From Zygnema cylindricum (taxonomy: Eukaryota; Streptophyta; Zygnematophyceae; Zygnematales; Zygnemataceae): a DNA stretch of 64,000 bases. Both the position numbers and the translations under genes were made by a program. Shown piece after piece: positions 40,893 to 51,399 of the stretch (its first letter is position 1; each line of letters begins with the position of its first letter). The stretch is taken from contig JBBHKE010000800.1 of the NCBI GenBank assembly GCA_037447655.1, positions 1 to 64,000 of the forward strand, written 5' to 3'. The notes beneath the pieces were generated by a model, which ran no database searches, was not told the DNA's origin, and saw nothing but the letters and a program-made list of their open reading frames with translations.

Positions 40893-43800
40893 TCAATCCC
40901 ACAAGACAACATTTCCTGCCTTATCTGCAGTTGCAAGAGGTCGCCCCGTATCACTCCAGACACATGAGACAATGGCTGACGAGTGACCCAAAAGTGTTTT
41001 TTCCAAAGAAGAGGTAGCCACATTCCATACAAACACTGTCCCATCCGCAGATCCAGCCACGGCATATTTTTCGTCAGGACTAAGGCAAACTCTACTCCAG
41101 TTTGTAGCGACCTTGAACCCTGGAGCTCGAAGAGTGCTTTGAACGCTAAACCTTCGCACGTCAAACGCATTAAGCACATTGTCACGACCGCATGTGAGCA
41201 AAGTAGTCCCGGAACGAGACAACACGGCGCATGTGACAACGGAAGCATGTGACGCAACCTCGTTGCTCAACCGTCCAGATCGCAAGTCCCAAACACGAAG
41301 ATTTCCATCCATATGAGCTGAACAGACAGCCGATTCATCCGTGTTCAAGCAGATCGAATTGCAGTTGCTGTGACACACCAATGTGGAGACCCCATAACCC
41401 TTTTCCAAATCCCACACTTTGAGAGTGCGATCATGAGCAGCACTAACAGCCCTGTTTACTACGATTTTACCGGTGTCAACCGCCACCACTTTCTCGGTAT
41501 GTCCTGTCAAACTGTGTCGAATTCGACCACTAGCTATGTCCCATAAATACATTCGACTGTCACTACTGGCACCCAACATGCAACGATCATCTCGTGTAAT
41601 TTTCAAATCAAGAACTGCCCCGAGACAGCCACGGAGAATACTTTTGGCCTCCCTTGTCCCCTCCCACACTCGCACAAGACGGTCATGGCCGCCGCTAAAA
41701 AGTCGTGCACCAGTTAGGTCAAAGGTAAGAGTCGAACATCCTCCTTCATGAACCAGTGTATGTCGAACCTTCGAAGGGACTCCTCCTGCCACAAAAGCGT
41801 CAGCTCCAGCCTCACTTCGTCTCACAATTCCATCTACTTGTCGTCTCGCAAGCTCTTCCAAACGACCTGCTTTTGATCGTTCCATCATGTCCTCATATAT
41901 TGCATTTGCCTGCAGGAGCCACGAGTAACAAAACATTAATAACAAAACAGAATTGATGGCATAATGAGTTGAGTATACACCAACCTAATCTTGTCAGCAA
42001 AGCAGAAGGCAAAAAACAAACAGTTTCACTATTCTTTACCTCATTAATCCTCTCTGCATCCTGCATTTTGAGTTCCATCCATCTCTCAATCAGCATTTTG
42101 TTTTCTCCCTCCATCGTCTTCATATTTGCTTGTACTTCTCGAACTTCCTCTCGACATCTAGCAGCCTCCTGTGCCGCCAGATCAACCGCTGCGTCCTTCT
42201 CCCTCAGCAATATTTCTAGTTCCTCGATCTTTGCCCTGCCTCATTCAAACAGCAAAATAGTCAGACACCCTTAAACTTACTTCTAAGCTTGGACCTTGAT
42301 CTAAATATCAAAATGCAGGAAAGGTGGACATACAGAAACAACAGTCGCTAGCACCAAAAAGAAAGTTCAGAAAAATAGCCAAAAAAAAACATACACATAT
42401 ATAGAAAGAACAAAGATGCATATCTTTTGAAGGCGTTAAAACTCTATGTGCATGTATGAAGATAACATCCAAGCAAAAGTACAAAGAGTACAGTCTCAGA
42501 CTAGGTGTATAATGTCACTAAAGGAACTCAAAAATGACATGAATGAAACATTAACTGGATGCAACACCAGTGGCTTCATATTTGCAGGTTAGATTGTGCA
42601 AGTTGTCTATTGTCACAGAGTTGAAAAAGGACTACTGGCTAGTTGATTAATTCACATATTTCATAAGGTAGTCAAAAGAAGAGAATAAAATCATTCAGCA
42701 TACAAAGTATGATTGAGGCGTTCGACTGCATTAAACTGATCACTGCAACACTTAAAAACCATTATTAAGAAGCCGGAGCTAATATAGGCTTACCGTTTAA
42801 CCCACATCCATTAGACATTTTTCGGACTGAACAGTATCCCTATCATTATCCAAGCGCAAGCAACAAATGATTTAAGTGGGAAAATTTCTTTAAGAAGTGA
42901 AAACCTCCAAATCATTGAAGCTAGCAAACTTCAATTGCGATATTTTATAAAATCTTACGCTACAAACTTCCATCAACAGCCAATACAAAAGAAAAAAAGA
43001 AAACCATAAAAAGTTTTTTAATATTTTATAACATTTTGAAGAAGTTTAGATTGTTATGGCATAAAATGTACAAAACCCAAATTTCTCTGTCCCGCGGTGC
43101 TTTGGGATATTATTAGCATGACGGGTTCAGAAGGTTTAACATTGCAACCAAAAAGTATGGAACAAAAAAACATTGAACCATCTAAAAAGAATACAAAGGA
43201 AAGTCGTTCTCAGATTTGCTGAACAAAAGCGTAGCTTAAAAAAATCAAGCAACTCCAAACAGAAAAGGGTCATGCGCATGAAAAAAGCTGTACCTTGCTG
43301 CCTCCAGACGTTCCTCAAACTCCAGAACCAGCTTTCCTTTGTGATCTGCGTCCTCCTTGACTGCTTGCAATGTGGTGCTCACTTGCAATAACTGTTGGGA
43401 GGCGGCCGCATTGCTGCGATAGCTTTGGCTTAATTCTTCCTGAAGCTTTTCCACCTTCTGCTGGAGTGCCACAAGCTCAGGGCCCTGTCTGCCCATGATA
43501 ACCCAAGAGGAAAAGGTAGTAAGTAATTCTATGTAAACAGAAAGGAATTTTATTCTATTCTATCAGCTTATGTAGACAGTCTCTGGAAAATAAAGATCTG
43601 GAAGAAAAAGAGGAAATAGTCTCTGGAATAAAAAGAGTTAATTTCTGGACGATAAAGAGGAAACAAGTCTCCGGAAGATAAATGAGGAATGACGAAGACA
43701 TGAGAACCATAGAACCAGCAGGAGAGAGTCCACCTCCCATGCAAAAGGGAATCAGAGGAGACAGAAAGGAGCCAACACACATGAATTGCAAAAGAGACAG

Positions 43801-44680
43801 AGAAGAAGTGAGAAAAGAGAGGTTGAATGAAAGGTGGGGGGAGGGAGGAGGGAGAGATGGAGAGAAGGAGAGAGAAGTTCTCTGGAACTTATGTGAGGTT
43901 TGCATGTATGGAGACTTGAGTAAATGATATGATACTGTTTCTGTACACTTTCTTTGTGCAAATCATGTTACCTTCCTCTCGGAATATGCACAATTGGAAA
44001 TAGGGACAAACACAAATAAATAAGAATGCACACACATGGATGAGAATAAAAGGATTCACACATGTCCAAAATATAATAACATGGAAAATTCAAATAGAGA
44101 CAATCAATGAAATGAATGAACTGATCAATATCTGCCTGGGCTCTTCCAACTGTGCTCTGTACATCACAAAAATAAGGAAGCAAAAAATAGTGCAATGTCC
44201 AAGCAGAAAACAAAATGTTGAGGTAAAAAGTCTGCCATTGCATACATTTCGAGAGTATGCTAAACATATAATTGCACAAAGAAAGTGTACAAACACAGCA
44301 CACCATCAATTGATGTGGCTACTAGCTCGAAGTTTGTGCTTTCAGATTAGAAGCAGGATATAAATAAGCACAAGAATAGCAAAACACAGAGATTGTCAAT
44401 ACCGAAACAAAGACAACTCTCCATTTTTGTACAACTCTCCAATTTTACTTACTCTCAAGGCAACTTGAGCGCTCTCCTGTAGAGAAGCAGAGAGCTTCTC
44501 CTGGCGCTGTCGTAAAGCCGTTATTTCTTTGGCCTGTGATTGGCTGAGATCACGAAGTTTCTCTGACTCTTGTTGACTTCGTCCGTACGCTTCCATCAGT
44601 TCGCCAAACGCATCGACCTCGACAGCGTTTCGAGACAAAAGGCCTCGCCAGGCACTCTCTATGGCTGCCATTTCTGCCAT
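40893..44680 (-). CDS. ATG16: Autophagy-related protein 16 (ATG16), WD40 type
   Basis: Scaffold of the ATG12-ATG5-ATG16 complex, which places ATG8 lipidation on the growing phagophore. Four exons in perfect phase: 44680-44453, 43484-43294, 42235-42040 and 41909-40893, 543 residues. Residues 1-76 hold the putative ATG5-binding helix (IESAWRGLLSRNAVEVDAF). Residues to about 205 are a charged coiled coil (KVEKLQEELSQSY, ERLEAARAKIEELE), continuing through YEDMMERSKAGRLEEL. From about 255 a seven-bladed WD40 propeller fills the single large last exon: RLVRVWEG, RMYLWD, LKVWDLEKG, LRVWDLRSG, FVWNVATS and a final VVLWD just before the stop. Length fits plant ATG16 (about 510-550). The start ATG is followed 9 bp later by a second in-frame ATG. 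It is divergently oriented to SPCS2, with 1.37 kb between start codons. No other identity fits. Confidence 0.9.
42236..43293. other. ATG16 introns (2 and 1)
   Basis: Intron 2 (42236-43293) and intron 1 (43485-44452) have no recognised features other than GAGA-rich purine tracts at 43800-43880. No transposon with clear ends was seen in either, unlike most introns in this window. Confidence 0.6.
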
Positions 44681-44937
44681 AAGAGACACAGAGGAAAAAG
44701 TACAGGACTGGAGCAAGACTTTGAAACTTTGTATGAAGATGCAAATAGGAAAATATAGTAGCCAGGATTACCTGGCACCAGAATCGGCTACCGACCTTGA
44801 CCTACAGAGAAGGAGACATAATGAAATGAAGATGATGACATACACCGATATACACAATGAGGAGATGTATATGGCGAAATGCAACCTAATGACAGGAAAT
44901 GATAGTCAGCAAACTGAATTGGTCGGTGTGGGCATTA

Positions 44938-45636
44938 GGGTGCGTCTCCATGTGCCAAAGTAAGGGTTTTTTTCTGTCGTTTTCCTCTAAAACTTAGCGC
45001 CGTACCGCGTAAGTTTCAACCGTACAAAAAAATAGAAAAAAAGAGAAGTACATTTTGCGTCATCATCGAATTTAGGATGTACTACATGTTGTCGTCTTGT
45101 GTTCATCGACCCACGGCCACGCCAAAAAACGTCATCTTCAAACTTTTCTTTAAAACACATGGGCGATGTGTTTTAAACTTTTAAAACAAAGTATTTCTAA
45201 ATAGGAACACGTATTTGCACGTGTAATGTTTGTTCAAAAATTTGAAACGAATTCAAGAGGCGGTGAAAAGTACAGTATTTGTTATGTTTTGTCCGATTGC
45301 GTCCATTAAAGTACACAATTTGCTTTTTTTGTCGCGTTTCGTTAAGTACGGAATTTTTCATTCCAGGGTTGAAAAGGGTGAATGTCTACAAAAGTCACAT
45401 AAAATTTTGCGACGTCACTACAGTACCGATTTTGAACAATCCGGTGCGGCAAAAGTGCAAAACAGATTGTAGACACGTTGACAACCATCACGGGCATTGT
45501 CAGCGTATACAATCGTCACACCCTTAAGTAACAGATTTTTTGTTACACATAGGGACACTTGAAATCCGGTTCCGCCGGATCTGCGCTAAAAAACAAAGTA
45601 GGTTCGCTAAGTTTCTAAGTACATGGAGACGCACCC
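44938..45636. mobile_element. MITE with TTA target site (Harbinger-like), copy 2
   Basis: 699 bp with ends GGGTGCGTCTCCATGTGCC and, inverted, GGGTGCGTCTCCATGTACT, flanked by TTA at 44935-44937 and 45637-45639. The body matches copy 1 at 27324-28098 (for example TAGGAACACGTATTTGCAC and the TCCGGCGGAACCGGAT area). It lies between the divergent ATG16 and SPCS2 start codons. Confidence 0.9.
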
Positions 45637-45639
45637 TTA

Positions 45640-46052
45640 TACGAATGTTGGCCGTACGGGATTATGGGAACTCTTATGTACGGCAGTCTAGAAGATGGAC
45701 GTCAAAATTTGTTTTCAGAAAGTACTTTAGAATGTTCCTCATGGTCTAAATTGCTGTTTTATGTTCTGTCGTTTTGGCCTTTAAAAAGTCAGCGTGTCGG
45801 TGTAGACTTCCAAACAGCGTCCGAAACGTTACAAACACATAAAAAGTTTAACGCTTCTGTGTAGAGCTTCCTAGCGTTTGAGTTTTGAAGTGTGATTGTA
45901 GGGTATCAATTATTAACCCTAACGACAGTGAGCCATCTTAGTTTCTTTCCTTCTGAGAATTGGATCATATTCACACGGAGTTTTTCTCTACAGCTTAGAT
46001 CTTAGATATTGGATTTGAAAATTGTATTTTTTTTTTAGCTTAAGTTTTCGTC
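45640..46052 (+). promoter_or_regulatory. SPCS2 upstream region
   Basis: About 410 bp between the MITE and the SPCS2 start codon. It must contain the core promoter and 5' UTR unless transcription starts in the MITE. An A/T-rich CTTTAAAAAG at 45778 is the only TATA-like word; I would not assign it. A pyrimidine tract followed by TTTTTAGCTTAAG just before the ATG looks like a 3' splice site, so a 5' UTR intron is possible. Confidence 0.3.
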
Positions 46053-49000
46053 ATGTTTGATATCGGAAGTTGGTTTTCATCTTCAAAAAAAGCACCAAAA
46101 GAAAAGTCGGAAAAACCTAAAGTTGTCAATCTTAATGATCCATATGCTGTTAAACGTCATCTTGATGATGTCGCAATAGAGGTGATGCTCCACATCTCCA
46201 ATTGAAAGCTTTTTGAACAAACGATTGGCTCCCTTTTTTTTATATGCATGTATTTGTCTGTGTCCTTACGCTTATTTTGCTTGTTATCTATTGAATAATT
46301 TAGGTGAAAATGCATGTGTGATTGATCCTGCGAAATTAAATGTATGTTGACTGTACCACCTTTGATTGCTTCACATGTAATTCATGGTCTGGCTAACTAA
46401 CATCATCGTCGGTTTTTAGCGAAAGGAAGCTTAAACATGCTTGGTGTAAACATGCTTTTTGTAAACGTTAATAACTTTTCATGAAGACACATGCTCAATA
46501 CTCAATACACATGCTCAATACTCAATACACATGCTCTGCAGCTTTGCTCATTTGCTATTTTAAAATGTGTTACACAGACAATTCTTGGACGAGGATATGG
46601 GGAAGATGTGACGATCAGCAATATCAAGCTGGCCATTGGTGTGGCGGCTTGTGCCATAGCACTTTTGGCGCAGTTTTATCCAAAGAAGTTTCCAGAAAAC
46701 CAGCCATTGCTGATAGCATGCATAGTCATATATCCTTTTTGCAAAAATCTGACACTCTGCGGCGGCTCCAAACACTTCGGGAGCCTGGTGTTTAGAGTAT
46801 TTTTTGGTGTACTAATGGCCTGGTCATCTGTTTTGTTCTGCCAGCTGTAGGTTGCAGCTTGTTGTGTGAAGCCTGAGCAATAGTAAGGCAATGGTATCAA
46901 GGTATTTCTTGTGACGTTACAGGTCTTAGAGTTACATGCACAATTGAGAATGCATTTGCTGTTGGAGCTTATTATCTGTCGTGTATTGTTTTATTTGAAG
47001 GAGAATAACTTTTGGATTGGCCATTCCAAGAGCTTTTAGAGTGACATTTGTTTTTACACGGCAAGTTTGAGATAACACCAGGGTTCCCTGATAGGTGACA
47101 TTGGATGACTTGGGAACAGCAATATTGGCTATTCCTGAAACAGTGGTTGTTACTGTCTAACTTATGGAATCTTTTAGATCTAGAAATTTGCCGATAGCAA
47201 TGACAGTTGATGTTATTGCGGCTTATTCGCTTAGTATTTCATAGCATGAATGTGTCGTCTTTTAAGTTATTAGACAATTAAGACAGACATTTAGAATCAG
47301 TTAGCCGTGCAATACTCTGGAACCCTTAACTAAGCACACCTATGTGTTACTAAATATCGTGCTCCAGTATGTGGCCTACTTCAAGGAGAAAAACTATATT
47401 CTGCTCACTCATCCTCTTTCTGTAAGTTTGTTGTGCTTATCTTACATGTTTCTTGCCCTCCTGAAAGGTTAGGAGAAAATGTAAGGTTGACATGGGAAAA
47501 CAATGCTGTCCTTATTTAATGTCCACAATTTGTAGGACAATCAACGTTGCAATCACAATGCACAACATATTTGTACTTGGTTCTCAGGATTGCCAGTCAA
47601 GTTCTCACCCCTCCCATCTCTCTGGCTAGCTTACAGTTCTACCAGTAATCTATCTATCTCAAAGCTTCTTCACTTTCGATTCAGTAAAATTTGCCCTTAT
47701 CACTTTTTGGCCGCTTACATTCAAATCCCAATTTTCAACCATGATCCTTTCTGGATGCTGCAAAGATGATTTTAACAGTTTTGCACGTTGCCTGATTTTA
47801 CACGTTTTCCATGTCATTGACAAACCTCCATTTAGTGCAGGATAAGTTACGGTAAGCTCAACATATAGGACACCGTGAATCGCTATTAGTGTTTATGGCA
47901 GTAGTATGGTGCCGGTTTTTCTTTGGCCCATGAACCTAAAAATAGGGTGTGATGGTACTAATTTTGCTGTTCATAACACTAATTTAGTAAGTGGTCTTGT
48001 CCATTTCACTTGAACTTTAATTAGAAGTAGTAACACTAAATTAAATTGCACGCTATATATTTCTTAGCCCTGGTATTGATTCACAGTGTACCGTGTGCAG
48101 AAACGTTGAAGTTAATTGCCAGACTTAAAAGCATTGGTGCATGCCCCGTCTACAGTGGTAACCAAACTTGTATTATGGAGTATATATATGAACATTGCTT
48201 TTTTTAATGGTGGGGACAGGGGACCTTTACCCAGACTGGCTTGGCAGTCTCCTCAACCCTTCCTCGTTATTCAGACATGTACACCTTCACAATTGCGAGC
48301 TCAGATCCAAAGTCAATAGCTGCTCGCCCACCAGTTCACTTCACGAAAAGTGTCACTCAATGGTAAGAAATCATCACCTTGACTTTTGCAGGAATAACGA
48401 TACAAAGGTACACATAGTTCAGTCAACCTGGCAGTGAACTTGAAGAAAAACATTTATGATGCATAGTAAAAAAAGGTTATTCAAGGTTCTTAGTTATGCT
48501 GTGCCCTGACTTTAAGATCTATGGAAATTTGTAACACGTCGCGCGAAAACAACTAAATAGTGTTGTTTAAACTATTTTATGATTTTGGATAAAAAAACAC
48601 TCACTTGAATTAGAGTGATTTACTCTATTAACAAAGGGCAGTGTACTGGATATGTTTGTAGACGAGTGATGCTTTGGGTCCTGTCAGTATTCTGTGAACC
48701 TTGACAGTTTGACAGTGTACTGAAACCTTGCTTTTCGTCAACTAAACTTGAGACATTGAAGAAAACATTGTCCACAAGTTTTGTTGTTTGGTACGTTTGT
48801 GCTCCACCAGTACTGCGTACATTTAGAAATTGTGCATGTTTGTATCTGTGACTTCTTCCTTCAATATAATGTGGCACTCTTTCTCCTAGTAGTACTATGT
48901 TAAAGCAGCTGTCTATTTTTTCGTTAGATTTTTTAATTCTTACCAATTTCTTGAGTGTAGAGTGTGTTCTTTGACATCCTGGACAAGGTTAGTTTGGGTC

Positions 49001-49562
49001 TCTCTGTGAGCTGTAGATGGAACCTTAAATTTACGTTTTTTATTTTCTACGTCTTATAACCAATTGCAGTGGATAGAAGACACATTTGTCTCAGATGTTT
49101 GGTCAACTTGTTTGAATTGAGACTTGGTGCATTTTTGTTCGACGTGGATTAAAGAACTTCAAATATGGCAACCTTTAACTGGCTTTCACCGACTTTACCC
49201 ATAGTTCGTTGTGTGAAAACAATGGAAACACTTTATGTGATGACCACATACTATTCACGTATTATATGGCTTCTTCAGGTATAATACGCGATAAGTATGG
49301 GGATATCACATATAACGTTCTCAATTGTTTTCACATGTTTGAACTCTGACTTCAATTGACTTCAACTGACCTGAAAGTGGATGTGAAGACGCACGTGGCA
49401 TAGCCTATCCACACCATCCACAGTTTGCTGACAAAGAATTACCTTGTGTTTGTGCTTTTCTGAAGGTTTGCATCTGATGGCGTTCTCGCGGAGGATGTAT
49501 TTGTGGAAGATGTCGAGAACTTGTTGGATCTCTATGCTGACGATTCTCGAAAAACTAAGTAA
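46053..49562 (+). CDS. SPCS2: Signal peptidase complex subunit 2 (SPC25)
   Basis: Non-catalytic membrane subunit of the ER signal peptidase complex, which helps dock it to the Sec61 translocon. Five exons: 46053-46181, 46578-46729, 47340-47421, 48220-48362 and 49466-49562, 200 residues. The N-terminus is cytosolic with DPYAVKRHLDDVA; GRGYGEDVTISNIKL leads into TM1 (GVAACAIALLAQF), then YPKKFPENQPLL and TM2 (ACIVIYVLLNIVLQYVAYF), then KEKNYILLTHP, TGLAVSSTLPRYSDMYTFTI and a C-terminus ending ADDSRKTK. Length and motifs match plant SPC25 (about 190 residues). All junctions are in phase. Intron 2 has AT-AC boundaries and U12 signals (see separate entry); the others are GT-AG. Intron 3 holds a MITE. 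Exon 4's acceptor was chosen because GTFTQTGLAVSS restores the family spacing. Confidence 0.92.
46730..47339 (+). other. U12-type AT-AC intron of SPCS2
   Basis: 610-bp intron beginning ATATCCTTTTT, a perfect match to the U12 donor consensus ATATCCTTT. It carries CCCTTAAC at 47323-47330, close to the branch consensus TTCCTTAAC, and ends CACAC. With these AT-AC ends the reading frame joins precisely, giving CIVI-YVLLN across the junction inside TM2. No GT donor in the area keeps the family sequence. Removal requires the minor spliceosome. Confidence 0.92.
47871..48088. mobile_element. MITE (CACCGTGAATCG family) in SPCS2 intron 3
   Basis: 218 bp, left end CACCGTGAATCGCTATTAG, right end GATTCACAGTG followed by TA. 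The left border reads GA rather than TA, probably a later mutation. Length matches the copies at 11625 and 12740. Confidence 0.8.
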
Positions 49563-49790
49563 AACCCTAAAACTATCTCCTAGCATTTGCTTCTAGATAT
49601 TTGCTCCGCAGTCCTAAACTGGCAAATATGGCATTAGTCGAGTTAGACGGTTCAGGCTCGTATATTTTCTTGCTCTGTACCTTTGCCCTTGCAGTTTCAC
49701 TGAAATAATTAGGCTCTATTGTGGACAGCAATGTTGTAGAGTGAGCCTGTCCACAGTACTACAAATTTGTCACCTAGGGTAGATGGCATT

Positions 49791-50345
49791 TTTTTTTTTT
49801 TTTTTTTTTTTCTTCTTCTTAGTGTCCCATGAAGCCGCACGCGGAACACTGCGAACCTTCGGTTGTGTATTTTCCCGTGAGTTCGTTGGACACCCAAGCA
49901 TCATCGAATTTTGGCAGTTTTTTGGTTACCGATGTTTTGTCCCCTTCTCCTTGTTTTTGCTCTTGTTGCCTACGGGCCCTTTCGGCTCTTTCTTTCTCCC
50001 ACTCTTTTTGCTCGAGTGCGAGTTTTGGTTTGAGTTTCAGGGGGCAGCGTTTCCACCCGTGGCCAGTTTGCTGGCAATTCAGGCAATGAAACAAAATTAT
50101 CTTGTCATCAGCCCCCATGGCTGGTTGTGATCCGCTATCAGCTGCCTGTTTGCCTTTAAGCTTCCGCAAATCTTGAAATTCCTTTTGTTCCTGATTGCTT
50201 AAAGAAGTTTTTCTTGCAAACCCGGTGAAGTTTGCTTTGGTCTTGTCGGTGACAGCCTTTTCTCGAGCCTCGCTGTGGACGAAATGGTTGTACAGTTTTA
50301 TGGCTACGAGGGAGATTTCCTTAGCCGAGGGATTAATGTCCTAGA
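49791..50345 (-). pseudogene. Zinc-knuckle protein ORF ending in a poly(A) run
   Basis: One uninterrupted minus-strand frame from after a TAG at about 50340 to a TAA at about 49820, about 175 codons. Segments seen: SAKEISLVAIKLYNHFVHSE, then FTGFARKTSLSNQEQKEFQ, a CCHC knuckle CLNCQQTGHGWKRC, a basic coiled stretch (KEWEKERAERARRQQEQ) and CSACGFMGH, which looks like the beginning of a second knuckle cut by the stop. The stop is followed by GAAGAAG and about 20 A. Loss of the second knuckle plus a terminal A-run suggests a reverse-transcribed copy primed at an internal A-rich stretch. No ATG start is clear and I do not recognise the parent gene. Confidence 0.5.
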
Positions 50346-51395
50346 TTGCTTGCCCTGCAATCTAATTATCCACAGCAGTTTGTCCTGTAGGTCCTAACAA
50401 ATTTTGTGATGAAAAATGTATTTTATAGTTTTGTCCGTTTTGGTCTTCCAGCATACTTCTCGTAGTCACTGAGGACTTGCAGGCAGCCATGGTTGTCTCA
50501 TGCACGTAAGGAGAGAGAGTAGAAGCTTTAGTTTCATGCAAGCCTTAGACGGTCCCTAATAGGACTTGAACCGGTGACCTTCGGATATTGGATGTCTGGC
50601 GCAGCCGTTAGCCTTATTCGGAAGGTCCTAACGGGAGAAAATCTTGTCATGATCTGTGAACAAAGGTCAATGGTGCTCATAATTGTACAGACATTTTAAA
50701 GTTCTCAACTTTTTATCAATATATGGTTCAATTTCGAGTTACTGCATCGAGTCAAAACTCAAAGTTGTGGAAAGACTTGTTCCTTTGAATCCAACATTTT
50801 CACCCTTCACTGGAATCTAGCAGCTTGAATACACATTCTCCTGCTTTTTGTCTGGTTGCCTCCTATATGTGTACGATCCTTTGTCTCTGAGTATAATCCA
50901 AGGTGTACCTGTTTGCGAATTGGCTTTTGGATATAGTAGCTGTAAAAGCTGAAGGTTGAAAGTGTAAAATGAACTGGAAAACTGTCACTCACATATGTGG
51001 AAATGCGCGGAGAAGTAATTGTTTCAATATAATCGCTAAAATAGTGGTACAGTCTCAACATAAACATATTTTTGCACAAAGAGCTCTTTTAAGGCTTGTA
51101 GCGATCTCAGGCCTATTCCTTAGTTAAGGAAAAGATGAAGCTGGCTGAAACTTTAAGTCAGTTCCCAATATACTGGGTCTGAAGGGGTCTGAAGGAAGCA
51201 TGTCATCCTATAATTTGTCTGACTGTTATTTCACATAGTCAACATTGGTCACTTGACTTGGATGCAAACGGTTTGGGTTCAGATGTTCCCTGTTTGCAAC
51301 AAAGCCTAGTTTTTATTCAGTGTTTATCATGCCAGACCCTTGCTAAGTATTAAAAATAGTCACGTACTTTTAATATCCTGTTACTGTGTCTCTCA
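50346..51395. other. Non-coding stretch with tRNA-like segment
   Basis: At 50645-50560 (minus) there is a tRNA-like region: GGCTAACGGCTGCGCCAG resembles a D-arm/A-box and GGTTCAAGTCC is a good B-box. Acceptor halves do not pair, so it is a tRNA-derived SINE head or tRNA relic. An extended CCTAA...TTAGG inverted feature brackets it loosely. Nothing else was recognised. Confidence 0.4.
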
Positions 51396-51399
51396 CCTC

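Noticed and set aside
50560-50645. Possible functional tRNA gene on the minus strand
   Set aside because: A good B-box and A-box-like sequence, but the acceptor halves do not pair and the anticodon arm is not convincing.
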